A DNA stretch of 12,643 nucleotides from JBEAOO01 sp041164825 (GCA_041164825.1 JBEAOO010000060.1:1-12643), one strand, 5' to 3'; counted from the stretch's first letter, positions 1 through 6,891 are shown. Translations and numbers: made by a program. The notes: generated from the sequence alone by a model not told the origin.

Positions 1-61
1 GGGTTGAGAGGGCGCCCAGTTGGCGGACAAAGAGGCGGCGCGAGGCGTTGTGGGTGGTCAT
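1..61 (-). CDS. DUF1501 family protein, N-terminal fragment (cut by window edge)
   Basis: Only the first 20 codons are visible: ATG at 61 reading leftward, MTTHNASRRLFVRQLGALST, then the window ends. The SRRLFVR stretch matches a twin-arginine (Tat) export motif (S/T-R-R-x-F-x-K), with R in place of the final K. An RBS-like AAGAGG (70-75) lies 8 nt upstream. The gene starts 17 bp after the stop of a DUF1800 lipoprotein gene. DUF1800 genes are commonly followed by a DUF1501 gene whose product begins with a Tat signal, so the family call rests on context plus the signal. DUF1501 proteins are related to the sulfatase/alkaline phosphatase fold and lack a firmly established role. The rest of the gene is outside the window. 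Confidence 0.72.
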   Translation of the reverse strand, partial: MTTHNASRRLFVRQLGALST

Positions 62-69
62 GGTGTGGG

Positions 70-75
70 CCTCTT
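70..75 (-). promoter_or_regulatory. Ribosome binding site of the DUF1501 gene
   Basis: Minus-strand AAGAGG ends 8 nt before the ATG at 61. It falls in the 17-bp gap after the DUF1800 stop, which fits translation of both genes from one mRNA. Confidence 0.55.
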
Positions 76-78
76 GTT

Positions 79-1815
79 TTATTTTTGGACCTGAAACTCG
101 GGCGAAATCAGGGTGAGGAAAACCGCCACCTTCACGCGGTTGAGGCGGGCGTTGGTCTCTGTGATCGGCACCGAGGCCACTGCAGCCTCAATCTCGGTTT
201 TGAGCGCGGCGGGCATGGTGCCGTACATGAGCTTGGTGTTCATGCGGGCCACGAGCGTGGCGGGCTCGTGGGCCACGGCCATCTCGGCGGTGTAGTTGGG
301 TTGGACATCGCGTTTGTCGCTGTAGCTGACGCCGATGCCGTTTTGCACCACGTCGAGCATGAAGTTCACATAGCCTGCCACCGAGGTTTCGTGGGCGATT
401 TGCATCTCGGGCACGGCCATGTTTTGCGCTGCGGCCAAGGTGCCGGGGGGCACGTAGCCGGGGCGGAAGAAGTTGAACACCGAGGGGGAGTACAGCGGCG
501 ATTGGCCGAGCTGGGTGCCAGGGTTGTCGGTATCGTCCTTACTGAAGAGAAACCTGCCGCTAGTGGACGTGGCCCCAAAGGCACGCAGCATGGCGCTGAG
601 CTTGAGCACGGGCTCGCGCAGCTTGCCCGAGGTGGTGCTGATGAGCTTGGCCTCGGGGTGCATGAGGATGGCACGCACCACGGCCTTCATGTCGCCGCGC
701 ACGCCGCTGCCGTTGTCGTTGAACGCAGCCACCACCGTGGCCACATAGCTGGGGCTGGGGTTGCTGGTGACCAAGCGCTGGATCAGCTGCTTGCCGATGA
801 AGGGGCCGACATTGGGGTGGTTGAACAGCGTATCGAGTGCCGTCTTCAGGCTGGCCTCGGCCGAGGTGCCGGCCGGGATCACGGTGCCCAGAAAGCGCTT
901 CTCTTCCGGGCTGTGAAAGGCCGGGTAGGCCACCATCGGCTTGATGGTGCGGTCGGCATCGCTCTTGTTGGCGTTGCTGCCCCAAAAGAAGCAGCTGCTG
1001 GCCGTGGGCGCATCGGGGCAGGCCCAGCTCCAGCCGGTGAACACCCGCGCCAAGCCCGCCACATCGGCTGGCGTGTAAGTGGCAATGGGCTGGCCGCCGG
1101 CCGTCTTCACGCTGCCATCGGTGTTGAGCGCCACCAGGCCGATGGTGAACAGCTGCATCACCTCGCGCGCAAAGTTTTCGTCCGGCACGCGGCCGGTGCT
1201 GGCGCTGGCCTTTTGGTTCTTCAGGTGCGAGAGGTAGACACCCATCATCGGGTGCAGGGCCACGGCCTCCAGCAGCTCGCGGTAGTTGCCAAACGCCCGG
1301 TCGGCCAGCAGGTCGGCGTACGAGGCCGCACCGCGCGGGTTGTCGCCCACGGTGCCGTCTTGCATCGACACCACCAAGAGTTGCGACAAGGCATAGGCGG
1401 TGCGCTGGCGCAGCTGATCGGGGCCGGTGAGGGCTTGTTTCCAGATCGCATTGATCAGCCCGTCTTGCCAGACCCCGCTCTTGGGGTCGATGGCCTTGGC
1501 GGCCGCATCGGCGGCCTCCCAGGTGGCGCGGTAGCTGCTAGCGCGCGGCTTGTTGAACTGGGCCTCGATCCAGCCCTCATAACCGAGCGCGTTGACGCGG
1601 TCGATGTCGGACGCGGTGGGGCCAAACGTGGCTTGGGTCAGGAACCGGGAGGCCGCCTGCGTGGTCGCGGGCTTTTCGCCCAGGGCCTGCTCGGTCACCA
1701 CCGGCACGCTCGAGCCGCCGCCGCAAGCACTCAGGCCCAGGGCCAGGGCCAAACTCAAGGCCCAGGCCGTGCGGCCACGCCAAACTGTCGATCTCAACCC
1801 ACGGTGCTCGTTCAC
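79..1815 (-). CDS. DUF1800 domain-containing lipoprotein
   Basis: The product is 578 aa when begun at the GTG at 1815, which has GAGGGG at a 6-nt spacing. A longer reading from ATG 1854 would put 13 unlikely residues before the signal peptide. Residues 7-30 form a hydrophobic signal ending in a lipobox, LSA-C31, followed by GGGSS, so the mature protein is predicted to be a lipoprotein anchored at Cys31. Family landmarks are RFLTQATFGPT (57-67), DENFAREVMQLFTIGL (212-227), FTGW (259-262), the C-terminal SPSVFNFFRPGY (443-454) and LISPEF (569-574). DUF1800 proteins have no settled biochemical activity. They typically pair with a DUF1501 protein, and the start of one lies 17 bp downstream. Both carry export signals, which suggests a shared envelope or extracytoplasmic role (inference). 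The 160 bp before the start contain no promoter I can assign with confidence. Confidence 0.93.
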   Translation of the reverse strand: MNEHRGLRSTVWRGRTAWALSLALALGLSACGGGSSVPVVTEQALGEKPATTQAASRFLTQATFGPTASDIDRVNALGYEGWIEAQFNKPRASSYRATWEAADAAAKAIDPKSGVWQDGLINAIWKQALTGPDQLRQRTAYALSQLLVVSMQDGTVGDNPRGAASYADLLADRAFGNYRELLEAVALHPMMGVYLSHLKNQKASASTGRVPDENFAREVMQLFTIGLVALNTDGSVKTAGGQPIATYTPADVAGLARVFTGWSWACPDAPTASSCFFWGSNANKSDADRTIKPMVAYPAFHSPEEKRFLGTVIPAGTSAEASLKTALDTLFNHPNVGPFIGKQLIQRLVTSNPSPSYVATVVAAFNDNGSGVRGDMKAVVRAILMHPEAKLISTTSGKLREPVLKLSAMLRAFGATSTSGRFLFSKDDTDNPGTQLGQSPLYSPSVFNFFRPGYVPPGTLAAAQNMAVPEMQIAHETSVAGYVNFMLDVVQNGIGVSYSDKRDVQPNYTAEMAVAHEPATLVARMNTKLMYGTMPAALKTEIEAAVASVPITETNARLNRVKVAVFLTLISPEFQVQK

Positions 1816-1821
1816 GCCCTG

Positions 1822-1827
1822 CCCCTC
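1822..1827 (-). promoter_or_regulatory. Ribosome binding site fixing the GTG start of the DUF1800 gene
   Basis: Minus-strand GAGGGG lies 6 nt before the GTG at 1815. It supports that start over the in-frame ATG at 1854. The signal peptide begins sensibly from this GTG. Confidence 0.65.
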
Positions 1828-1975
1828 ACAACGGCCATTTGCCCCAGCAGCCATGCTGCGTGCATGCCCAGGCGAAAAGCCGAAGTTAGCGGCAAACAGC
1901 GACGAAAGCTGTCAGAGATGGCGCGGAGTTGCGTCGAGTTGCAACCGACGGTGTGCGCAACGAGTCACCCAGCGC

Positions 1976-4723
1976 TCAGAGCAAGGCCGACAGCGAGCGC
2001 TGCACCACGGCCGCGTCGTGGCCCGAGCGCGCGGCCCAGTCGTGCACCTGGTCGTCGCCGATCTTGCCGACGTTGAAGTAGGCGGCGTCGGGGTGGGCGA
2101 GGTAGAAGCCGCTGACGCTGGCGGCCGGTGTCATGGCGTAGCTCTCGGTCAGGGCCATGCCGATGTCGGCGCACTGCAGCACGCGGAACATCTCGGTTTT
2201 CACCGTGTGGTCGGGGCAAGCCGGGTAGCCGGGCGCGGGGCGAATGCCTTGGTACTGCTCATCGATCAGCGCGGCGTTGCTGAGGGCCTCGTCGGGCGCG
2301 TAGGCCCAGAACTCGGTGCGCACACGCTGGTGCAGGCGCTCGGCAAACGCCTCGGCCAGCCGGTCAGCCAGGGCCTTGAACATGATGGCGCTGTAGTCGT
2401 CGAGATCGTCGAGGAACTGCTTTTCCTTCTTGTCGGCGCCGATGCCGCTGGTGACGGCAAACAGGCCGATGTGGTCCACCCGGCCCGAGCCCAAGGGTGC
2501 GATGAAATCGGACAGGCAGCGGTTGGGGCGGCGCACGCCGTCGACCACCGGCCGCACGGTTTGCATGCGCAGGCCATGCCAAGTCATCAGCACCTCGGAG
2601 CAGGTCTCGTCGGTGTAGATGCGGATGTCGTCGTCGTTCACCGACTGCGCCGGGAACAGGCCGATCACCGCGTTGGCCGTGAGCCAGCGGCCTTCGATCA
2701 GGCGCTTGAGCATGCGCTGACCGTCGCTGAACACGCGGCGGGCCGACTCGCCCACGATCTCGTCGGTGAGGATGGCGGGGTACGGGCCGGCCAGGTCCCA
2801 GGTCTGGAAGAACGGCGCCCAGTCGATGCATTGCGCGATCTCGGCCAGGTCGTAGTTCTTGAACACGCGGCGGCCGGTGAACTTGGGCGTCACCAGCGGC
2901 GCGTTCACCCAGTCGATCGGCGTCTTGTTGGCGCGCGCCTCGGCCAGCGTCACCATCGGCGTGGCTTTTTTGTTGGCGTGCTGACGGCGCACGGTGTCGT
3001 AGTCGGTTTTCAGATCAGCAATGAAGGCGGCGGCTTTTTCGTCGCTGAGCAAATCGCTGCACACGCCCACTGAGCGGCTGGCGTCGGGCACGTACACCAC
3101 CGGGCCGTCGTAGTGCGGCGAGATCTTGACGGCGGTGTGCACGCGGCTGCAGGTGGCACCGCCAATCAGCAGCGGCGTTTGGCGGCTGCGGAAGTACTCG
3201 TCGCGCTGCATCTCGGCCGCCACGTGCTGCATCTCTTCCAGGCTGGGCGTGATCAGGCCCGACAGGCCGATGATGTCGGCGCCCTCTTCGCGCGCCTTCT
3301 TCAAAATGTCTTGGCAGGCCACCATCACGCCCATGTTCACAACCTCGAAGTTGTTGCACTGGAGCACAACGGTGACGATGTTCTTGCCGATGTCGTGCAC
3401 ATCGCCCTTCACGGTGGCGATCACGATCTTGCCCTTGGGCTTGGCCTCGCCGCCCGCGGCCACCAGGGCCAGCTTTTCAGCCTCGATGTAGGGCAGCAGG
3501 TGGGCCACGGCCTGTTTCATCACGCGGGCGCTCTTCACCACTTGGGGCAAAAACATCTTGCCCTGGCCAAACAAATCACCCACCACGTTCATGCCCGCCA
3601 TCAGCGGGCCTTCAATGACATGCAGCGGGCGGCCGCCGCCGGCCAGCACGCGCTGGTAGACCTCTTCGGTGTCTTCGGCGATGAAGTCGTTGATGCCGTG
3701 CACCAGCGCGTGGCTCAGGCGCTCGTCCACCGGCTTGGCACGCCAGGCGAACTTGGCGCTGTCGTCCTTGGCCGCGCCCTTGGCGCTCTCGGCCACGTCC
3801 ACCAAGCGCTCACCGGCATCGGGGCGGCGGTTGAGCACCACGTCTTCCACGCGCTCGCGCAACACGGGTTCGAGGTCGTCGTACACGCCCACCATGCCGG
3901 CATTGACGATGCCCATGTCCATGCCCGCCTGGATGGCGTGGTACAGGAACACAGTGTGGATGGCCTCGCGCACCGGGTCGTTGCCGCGGAAGCTGAAGCT
4001 CACGTTGCTCACGCCGCCGCTGACCTTGGCGCCGGGCAGGTTCTGCTTGATCCAGCGCGTGGCGTTGATGAAGTCGACCGCGTAGTTGTCGTGCTCTTCG
4101 ATGCCAGTGGCGATGGCAAAGATGTTGGGGTCGAAGATGATGTCTTCGGGCGGGAAGCCCACCTCGTCGACCAGCACGCGGTACGCGCGCTCGCAAATTT
4201 GCACCTTGCGCGCGTAGGTGTCGGCCTGGCCTTGTTCGTCAAAGGCCATCACCACGGCGGCCGCGCCATAGCGCTTGACCAGCGTGGCTTGGTGCTTGAA
4301 GGCGTCCAGCCCTTCTTTGAGCGAGATCGAGTTGACGATGCCCTTGCCTTGGATGCACTTGAGGCCGGCCTCGATGACGCTCCACTTGGAGGAGTCGATC
4401 ATGATCGGCACGCGGGCGATCTCGGGCTCGCTGGCGATCAGGTTCAGGAAACGCACCATGGCGGCCTGGCTGTCGAGCATGGCCTCGTCCATGTTGACGT
4501 CGATCACCTGGGCCCCGTTTTCCACCTGCTGGCGGGCCACGGCCAGCGCTTTTTCAAACTCGCCGTTGAGGATCAGCCGCGCAAAGGCCTTGGAGCCGGT
4601 GACATTGGTGCGCTCGCCAATGTTGACGAACAGCGTGCCCTCGCCAATGAGCACCGGCTCCAGGCCGGACAGGCGCATCGGGGGAACAGCAACAGCAGCA
4701 ACGGGGGTCTGGGACGTGGGCAT
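1976..4723 (-). CDS. metH: Methionine synthase, folate/cobalamin/reactivation subunit of a split MetH
   Basis: The product is 915 aa and corresponds to E. coli MetH from about residue 354 to the end. It would transfer the methyl group of 5-methyltetrahydrofolate to homocysteine through cobalamin. The methyltetrahydrofolate (pterin-binding) domain covers about 20-310 and includes GERTNVTGSKAF (36-47). The helical cap is about 320-425. The B12 domain has DVHDIG at 441-446, giving the cobalt ligand His443 in the DxHxxG motif, and the SGL and GGAT loops at 488-490 and 521-524. The S-adenosylmethionine (AdoMet)-dependent reactivation domain covers about 590-915, with RPAPGYPACPDH at 828-839. The homocysteine module is absent here and is encoded separately at 5237-6316. 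An in-frame GTG at 4759 lies inside the terminator-like hairpin of the riboswitch leader, so the ATG at 4723 is preferred. No strong Shine-Dalgarno is visible. An SAH riboswitch lies directly upstream. Confidence 0.96.
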   Translation of the reverse strand: MPTSQTPVAAVAVPPMRLSGLEPVLIGEGTLFVNIGERTNVTGSKAFARLILNGEFEKALAVARQQVENGAQVIDVNMDEAMLDSQAAMVRFLNLIASEPEIARVPIMIDSSKWSVIEAGLKCIQGKGIVNSISLKEGLDAFKHQATLVKRYGAAAVVMAFDEQGQADTYARKVQICERAYRVLVDEVGFPPEDIIFDPNIFAIATGIEEHDNYAVDFINATRWIKQNLPGAKVSGGVSNVSFSFRGNDPVREAIHTVFLYHAIQAGMDMGIVNAGMVGVYDDLEPVLRERVEDVVLNRRPDAGERLVDVAESAKGAAKDDSAKFAWRAKPVDERLSHALVHGINDFIAEDTEEVYQRVLAGGGRPLHVIEGPLMAGMNVVGDLFGQGKMFLPQVVKSARVMKQAVAHLLPYIEAEKLALVAAGGEAKPKGKIVIATVKGDVHDIGKNIVTVVLQCNNFEVVNMGVMVACQDILKKAREEGADIIGLSGLITPSLEEMQHVAAEMQRDEYFRSRQTPLLIGGATCSRVHTAVKISPHYDGPVVYVPDASRSVGVCSDLLSDEKAAAFIADLKTDYDTVRRQHANKKATPMVTLAEARANKTPIDWVNAPLVTPKFTGRRVFKNYDLAEIAQCIDWAPFFQTWDLAGPYPAILTDEIVGESARRVFSDGQRMLKRLIEGRWLTANAVIGLFPAQSVNDDDIRIYTDETCSEVLMTWHGLRMQTVRPVVDGVRRPNRCLSDFIAPLGSGRVDHIGLFAVTSGIGADKKEKQFLDDLDDYSAIMFKALADRLAEAFAERLHQRVRTEFWAYAPDEALSNAALIDEQYQGIRPAPGYPACPDHTVKTEMFRVLQCADIGMALTESYAMTPAASVSGFYLAHPDAAYFNVGKIGDDQVHDWAARSGHDAAVVQRSLSALL

Positions 4724-4736
4724 GGCGCGGCACCGC

Positions 4737-4766
4737 AAAAAGCAAGGGCCGCAACTCACCGCGGCC
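4737..4766 (-). terminator. Terminator-like hairpin in the metH leader (candidate expression platform)
   Basis: On the minus strand GGCCGC (4766-4761), an 8-nt loop and GCGGCC (4752-4747) form a 6-bp all-GC stem. CTTGCTTTTT follows. It sits between the SAH aptamer and the metH start, where a premature-termination platform would be. The loop carries GGTGAG, which is complementary to CTCACC at the 3' edge of the aptamer, so alternative folding is possible. The stem is short, and control could instead be translational. The role is inferred. Confidence 0.5.
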
Positions 4767-4779
4767 GTGACAGGGTCGG

Positions 4780-4848
4780 GTGAGCGCCGTTGGGTTCAAC
4801 TCAAGCCTGGCGGCCCGGGGTGACCGGGCCGTCGCAGCGCTCCTTGAG
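4780..4848 (-). promoter_or_regulatory. S-adenosylhomocysteine (SAH) riboswitch aptamer
   Basis: The minus strand matches the SAH riboswitch architecture closely. P1 is CTCAAG (4848-4843) with CTTGAG (4805-4800). It is followed by the conserved GAGCGCTGC (4842-4834), then P2, CGGCCCGG with CCGGGCCG (4831-4824 and 4818-4811). The conserved CCAGG lies at 4810-4806. A small hairpin GTTG/CAAC spans 4800-4789, and the conserved GGCGCTCAC (4788-4780) supplies GCGCTC to pair with GAGCGC as the pseudoknot. Every helix is complementary. SAH riboswitches are known to raise expression of SAH-recycling and methionine-cycle genes when SAH accumulates. Here the aptamer lies 57 nt before the metH start. Confidence 0.93.
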
Positions 4849-4877
4849 CAAGCGCGATTGTAATCGCGCCCCTCAAG
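4843..4877. repeat. 35-bp interrupted palindrome overlapping the metH -10 and riboswitch P1
   Basis: The inner arms GCGCGATT (4852-4859) and AATCGCGC (4862-4869) are a perfect 8-bp inverted repeat with a 2-nt centre. The outer arms CTTGAG (4843-4848) and CTCAAG (4872-4877) are also perfect complements. In DNA it could be an operator over the -10 element. In RNA reading through from the upstream gene, it would form a hairpin that captures the 5' strand of aptamer P1. Both roles are inferred. Confidence 0.6.
4857..4862 (-). promoter_or_regulatory. Likely -10 element of the metH riboswitch transcript
   Basis: Minus-strand TACAAT matches TATAAT at 5 of 6 positions. Transcription would begin about 7 nt on, near 4850-4848, at the first base of aptamer helix P1. 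That is where a compact riboswitch leader should start. A convincing -35 is missing: the hexamer at 17 nt is TCACGG. The element lies in the centre of a perfect palindrome, described separately. Confidence 0.5.
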
Positions 4878-4910
4878 CGCCGTGACAGCGCCGGGGCCAC
4901 GCGCCGCCGC

Positions 4911-5144
4911 TCAGGCGGTCAAGAGTGTGTACAACTCGTCTTTCAGCCGCACGCGCTTGAGCTTGAGTTGCTCCAGCGCCTCTTCGGAGCAGTTTTCCAC
5001 CCGGGTCTCAAAACGCACCACGGCCTTGTCGAGGCCTTCGTACTCGGCCGCCAGCGTGCTGAAGTGGGCGTTGGTTTTGAGCGCGTGGATGCGCTCGCGC
5101 AGTTCGGGGAAATCGGTGATCAGGGGGTGGTGTTCAACGGTCAT
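4911..5144 (-). CDS. DUF465 (YdcH family) small protein
   Basis: The product is 77 aa, beginning at the ATG at 5144 with GGAG at a 7-nt spacing. A longer frame from 5201 adds 19 residues unlike the family. It starts MTVEHHPLITDFPELRERIH, and a second helical stretch runs from ALEQLKLKR to LKDELYTLL. The spacing of charged and hydrophobic residues fits the two-helix hairpin of DUF465. The family is small, helical and of unknown function. Family members normally sit in unrelated contexts, so its place between the two halves of MetH may not be functional. It could be read from the upstream metH gene, 92 bp away. No convincing promoter of its own is visible. Confidence 0.9.
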   Translation of the reverse strand: MTVEHHPLITDFPELRERIHALKTNAHFSTLAAEYEGLDKAVVRFETRVENCSEEALEQLKLKRVRLKDELYTLLTA

Positions 5145-5151
5145 CAAAGCG

Positions 5152-5155
5152 CTCC
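5152..5155 (-). promoter_or_regulatory. Ribosome binding site fixing the DUF465 start
   Basis: Minus-strand GGAG, 7 nt before the ATG at 5144, supports the short 77-aa form. Confidence 0.55.
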
Positions 5156-5193
5156 GGGGTGAGTGGGAATGCCTTGTTGTACTGCTGGGCACG

Positions 5194-5227
5194 GCCGCCA
5201 CCCTTGACCGGGGTCAACCGCCGCGGC
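5194..5227. repeat. Inverted repeat between metH (N-terminal module) and DUF465
   Basis: At its centre is a perfect 14-bp palindrome, TTGACCGGGGTCAA (5204-5217). It is flanked by GCCGC (5194-5198) and GCGGC (5223-5227), which pair across unpaired internal nucleotides. It lies 10 bp after the metH stop codon. No T-run follows on either strand, so it is not a classical intrinsic terminator. It could slow exonucleases or bind a dimeric regulator. Confidence 0.4.
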
Positions 5228-5236
5228 GCTTTGTGC

Positions 5237-6316
5237 TCAGGCGCTCACCAAGCCCGAGAACAGCGGGTCGGCCGCGCCGCGCGGGCGGTACTGCGCCACC
5301 CGCTGCGCGATTTGCGCGATGTGGTCGGGCGTGGTGCCGCAGCAGCCGCCGGCAATGTTCAAAAAGCCCGCGCGGGCGAACTCTTCCACCAGGCGGCCGG
5401 TGACGTCGGGCGTCTCGTCGAAGCCGGTGTCGCTCATCGGGTTGGGCAGGCCGGCGTTGGGGTAGCAGCTGATGAAGGTCTCGGCCGCCACCTTGGAGAG
5501 CTCTTCGATGTAGGGGCGCATCAGCGTGGCGCCGAGCGCGCAGTTCAGGCCGATGGCCAGCGGGCGCGCGTGGCGCACACTGTGCCAAAACGCGCTCACC
5601 GTCTGACCCGAGAGGATGCGGCCCGACGCGTCGGTGACGGTGCCCGAGATGATCACCGGCAGGCGCTCGCCGGTGTTTTCCATCAGCTCATCGAGCGCAA
5701 AGATCGCGGCCTTGGCGTTGAGCGTGTCAAAAATGGTTTCGACCAAGAACAGATCGACGCCGCCTTCCAGCAAGCCCTCGGCCTGCTCGTAATAGGCCGC
5801 GCGCAAGGTGTCGAAGTCCACATTGCGGGCCGCCGGGTCGTTCACATCGGGGCTGATGCTGGCGGTGCGCGGCGTGGGGCCGAGCGCGCCGGCCACGAAG
5901 CGCGGCTTGTCGGCGCTGCTGAACTTGTCGCAGGCGGCGCGGGCCAGTTGGGCGGCCACCACGTTCATCTCGCGTGCCAACGGGGCCAGGTCGTAATCTT
6001 CTTGCGCCACGCTGGTGGCACCGAAGGTGTTGGTTTCCAGAATGTCTGCGCCCGCGGCCAAGTACTGCTCGTGGATCTCGGTGATCACATCGGGGCGGGT
6101 GAACTGCAGCAATTCGTTGTTGCCCTTCAGGTCTTTGCCGTGGTCTTTGAAGCGCTCGCCGCGGTAGTCGGCCTCGCCCAGCTTGTAGCGCTGGATCATC
6201 GTGCCCATGGCGCCATCGAGCACCATGATGCGCTGGCGCAGCAGCCCGGGCAGGGCCCGGCCCCGGGTGTAGACGAGAGAGGGCGCGCGGGTGGGGGTGG
6301 CGGTGTCAGCGGTCAT
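5237..6316 (-). CDS. metH: Methionine synthase, homocysteine-binding module of a split MetH
   Basis: The product is 359 aa, matching the first module of E. coli MetH (about 353 aa), which binds zinc and activates homocysteine as the methyl acceptor. The zinc-ligand pattern is complete: Cys259 in GLNCALG, and Cys325 and Cys326 in GGCCGT. The N-terminal DGAMGTMIQ (34-42) and ETNTFGAT (94-101) are also typical. The partner domains are encoded at 1976-4723. The ATG at 6316 is chosen because the longer frame to 6478 would overlap the divergent gene at 6409, and family similarity begins near residue 18. No strong Shine-Dalgarno is visible. No SAH or cobalamin riboswitch motif precedes this gene. 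Its 92-bp intergenic leader is shared with the divergent gene and contains TTGACC on the minus strand without a clear -10 partner. Confidence 0.95.
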   Translation of the reverse strand: MTADTATPTRAPSLVYTRGRALPGLLRQRIMVLDGAMGTMIQRYKLGEADYRGERFKDHGKDLKGNNELLQFTRPDVITEIHEQYLAAGADILETNTFGATSVAQEDYDLAPLAREMNVVAAQLARAACDKFSSADKPRFVAGALGPTPRTASISPDVNDPAARNVDFDTLRAAYYEQAEGLLEGGVDLFLVETIFDTLNAKAAIFALDELMENTGERLPVIISGTVTDASGRILSGQTVSAFWHSVRHARPLAIGLNCALGATLMRPYIEELSKVAAETFISCYPNAGLPNPMSDTGFDETPDVTGRLVEEFARAGFLNIAGGCCGTTPDHIAQIAQRVAQYRPRGAADPLFSGLVSA

Positions 6317-6408
6317 GGGCGAAGCAACATCAAAGGCAACAACAGAGAGTCTTGTTATCGTACGCGAGCGGTCAAGCCCCGGCCGCCACACCCAGATTTG
6401 CCCCCGCC

Positions 6409-6891
6409 ATGAACCCCGAATCCACCCGTTTGCTGCGCCGCTTGATGTGGGACACCCGCGTGGCGGCACTCGGCACACTGCAGGGTGGCGACCCGGCCGT
6501 GTCGATGGTGCCGTTTGCGACCCGCGTCACACCCGAAGGCGCACTCATCGTCGTGCATGTGAGCAGCTTGGCTGCCCACACCCAAAACATGGCCGCGCAC
6601 CCGCGTGTGAGCCTGCTGCTGATGGTGCCCGACGATCCGGCACTGATGCCCCAGGCGCTGCCGCGGCTGACGCTGCAAGGCCAAGCGCAAACACTGCGCA
6701 CCAACGACCCGGACCACGCACCGGCGCAGGCGCGCTACCTGGCGCGCTTTCCGGACGCGGCCGATTTGTTTGGGTTCGCCGACTTCCAGCTGGTGCAGAT
6801 CACCATCACCGAGGCGCGGCTGGTGGCCGGCTTTGCACGGGCACACACATTGCCGCCAGACGAATTGATCCGCCTGTTGACGGCGAACTGA
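6409..6891 (+). CDS. HugZ-like pyridoxamine 5'-phosphate oxidase family protein (split barrel)
   Basis: The product is 160 aa and the only plus-strand gene. It has the flavin-reductase-like split-barrel pattern: TRVAALGTLQ (16-25), VSMVPFA (31-37), and HVSSLAAHTQNM followed by HPRVSLLLM (49-72). The end, with YLARFPDA, FGFADFQL and GFARAH, resembles heme-utilisation HugZ-type proteins. True HugZ proteins are about 250 aa and carry a C-terminal DUF2470 domain, which is absent here, so binding of FMN or heme is uncertain. The ATG at 6409 fits family N-termini. A TTG at 6352 has AGAGAG 3 nt upstream but adds 19 residues of low similarity. It is divergent from metH with 92 bp between the starts, and convergent with the GGDEF-EAL gene. 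Confidence 0.82.
   Translation: MNPESTRLLRRLMWDTRVAALGTLQGGDPAVSMVPFATRVTPEGALIVVHVSSLAAHTQNMAAHPRVSLLLMVPDDPALMPQALPRLTLQGQAQTLRTNDPDHAPAQARYLARFPDAADLFGFADFQLVQITITEARLVAGFARAHTLPPDELIRLLTAN

Noticed and set aside
1926..1945. Short repeat between metH and the DUF1800 gene (GAGTTGC twice; GTTGC/GCAAC stem)
   Set aside because: The arms are five to seven bases with no T-run or promoter link, compatible with chance.
4724..4759. GTG start at 4759 extending the large MetH chain by 12 residues
   Set aside because: The GTG lies in the loop of the terminator-like hairpin of the riboswitch leader. The extra residues (MSCGPCFLRCRA) do not look like a family N-terminus.
3113..4783. Long plus-strand open frame (556 codons) opposite metH
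   Set aside because: It is the antisense of an unmistakable metH gene. Its His/Ala/Gly/Val-rich composition is typical of the reverse strand of GC-rich coding DNA. Other long plus-strand frames (4-2076, 1592-3073, 5159-6412, 6914-7975, 8093-10597, 10676-11977) are rejected for the same reason.
4700..4911. Cobalamin riboswitch upstream of metH
   Set aside because: A cobalamin-dependent enzyme made this worth checking, but no B12-box-like segment is visible and the leader is fully explained by an SAH aptamer.
6317..6408. Promoters in the divergent metH / HugZ-like intergenic region
   Set aside because: Minus-strand TTGACC (6370s) and a plus-strand TATCGT-like hexamer are present, but neither has a partner at an acceptable distance. 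I could not support a specific promoter call.
6317..6478. Longer N-terminus for the homocysteine module of MetH
   Set aside because: It would overlap the coding start of the divergent gene at 6409 and adds 54 residues without resemblance to MetH.
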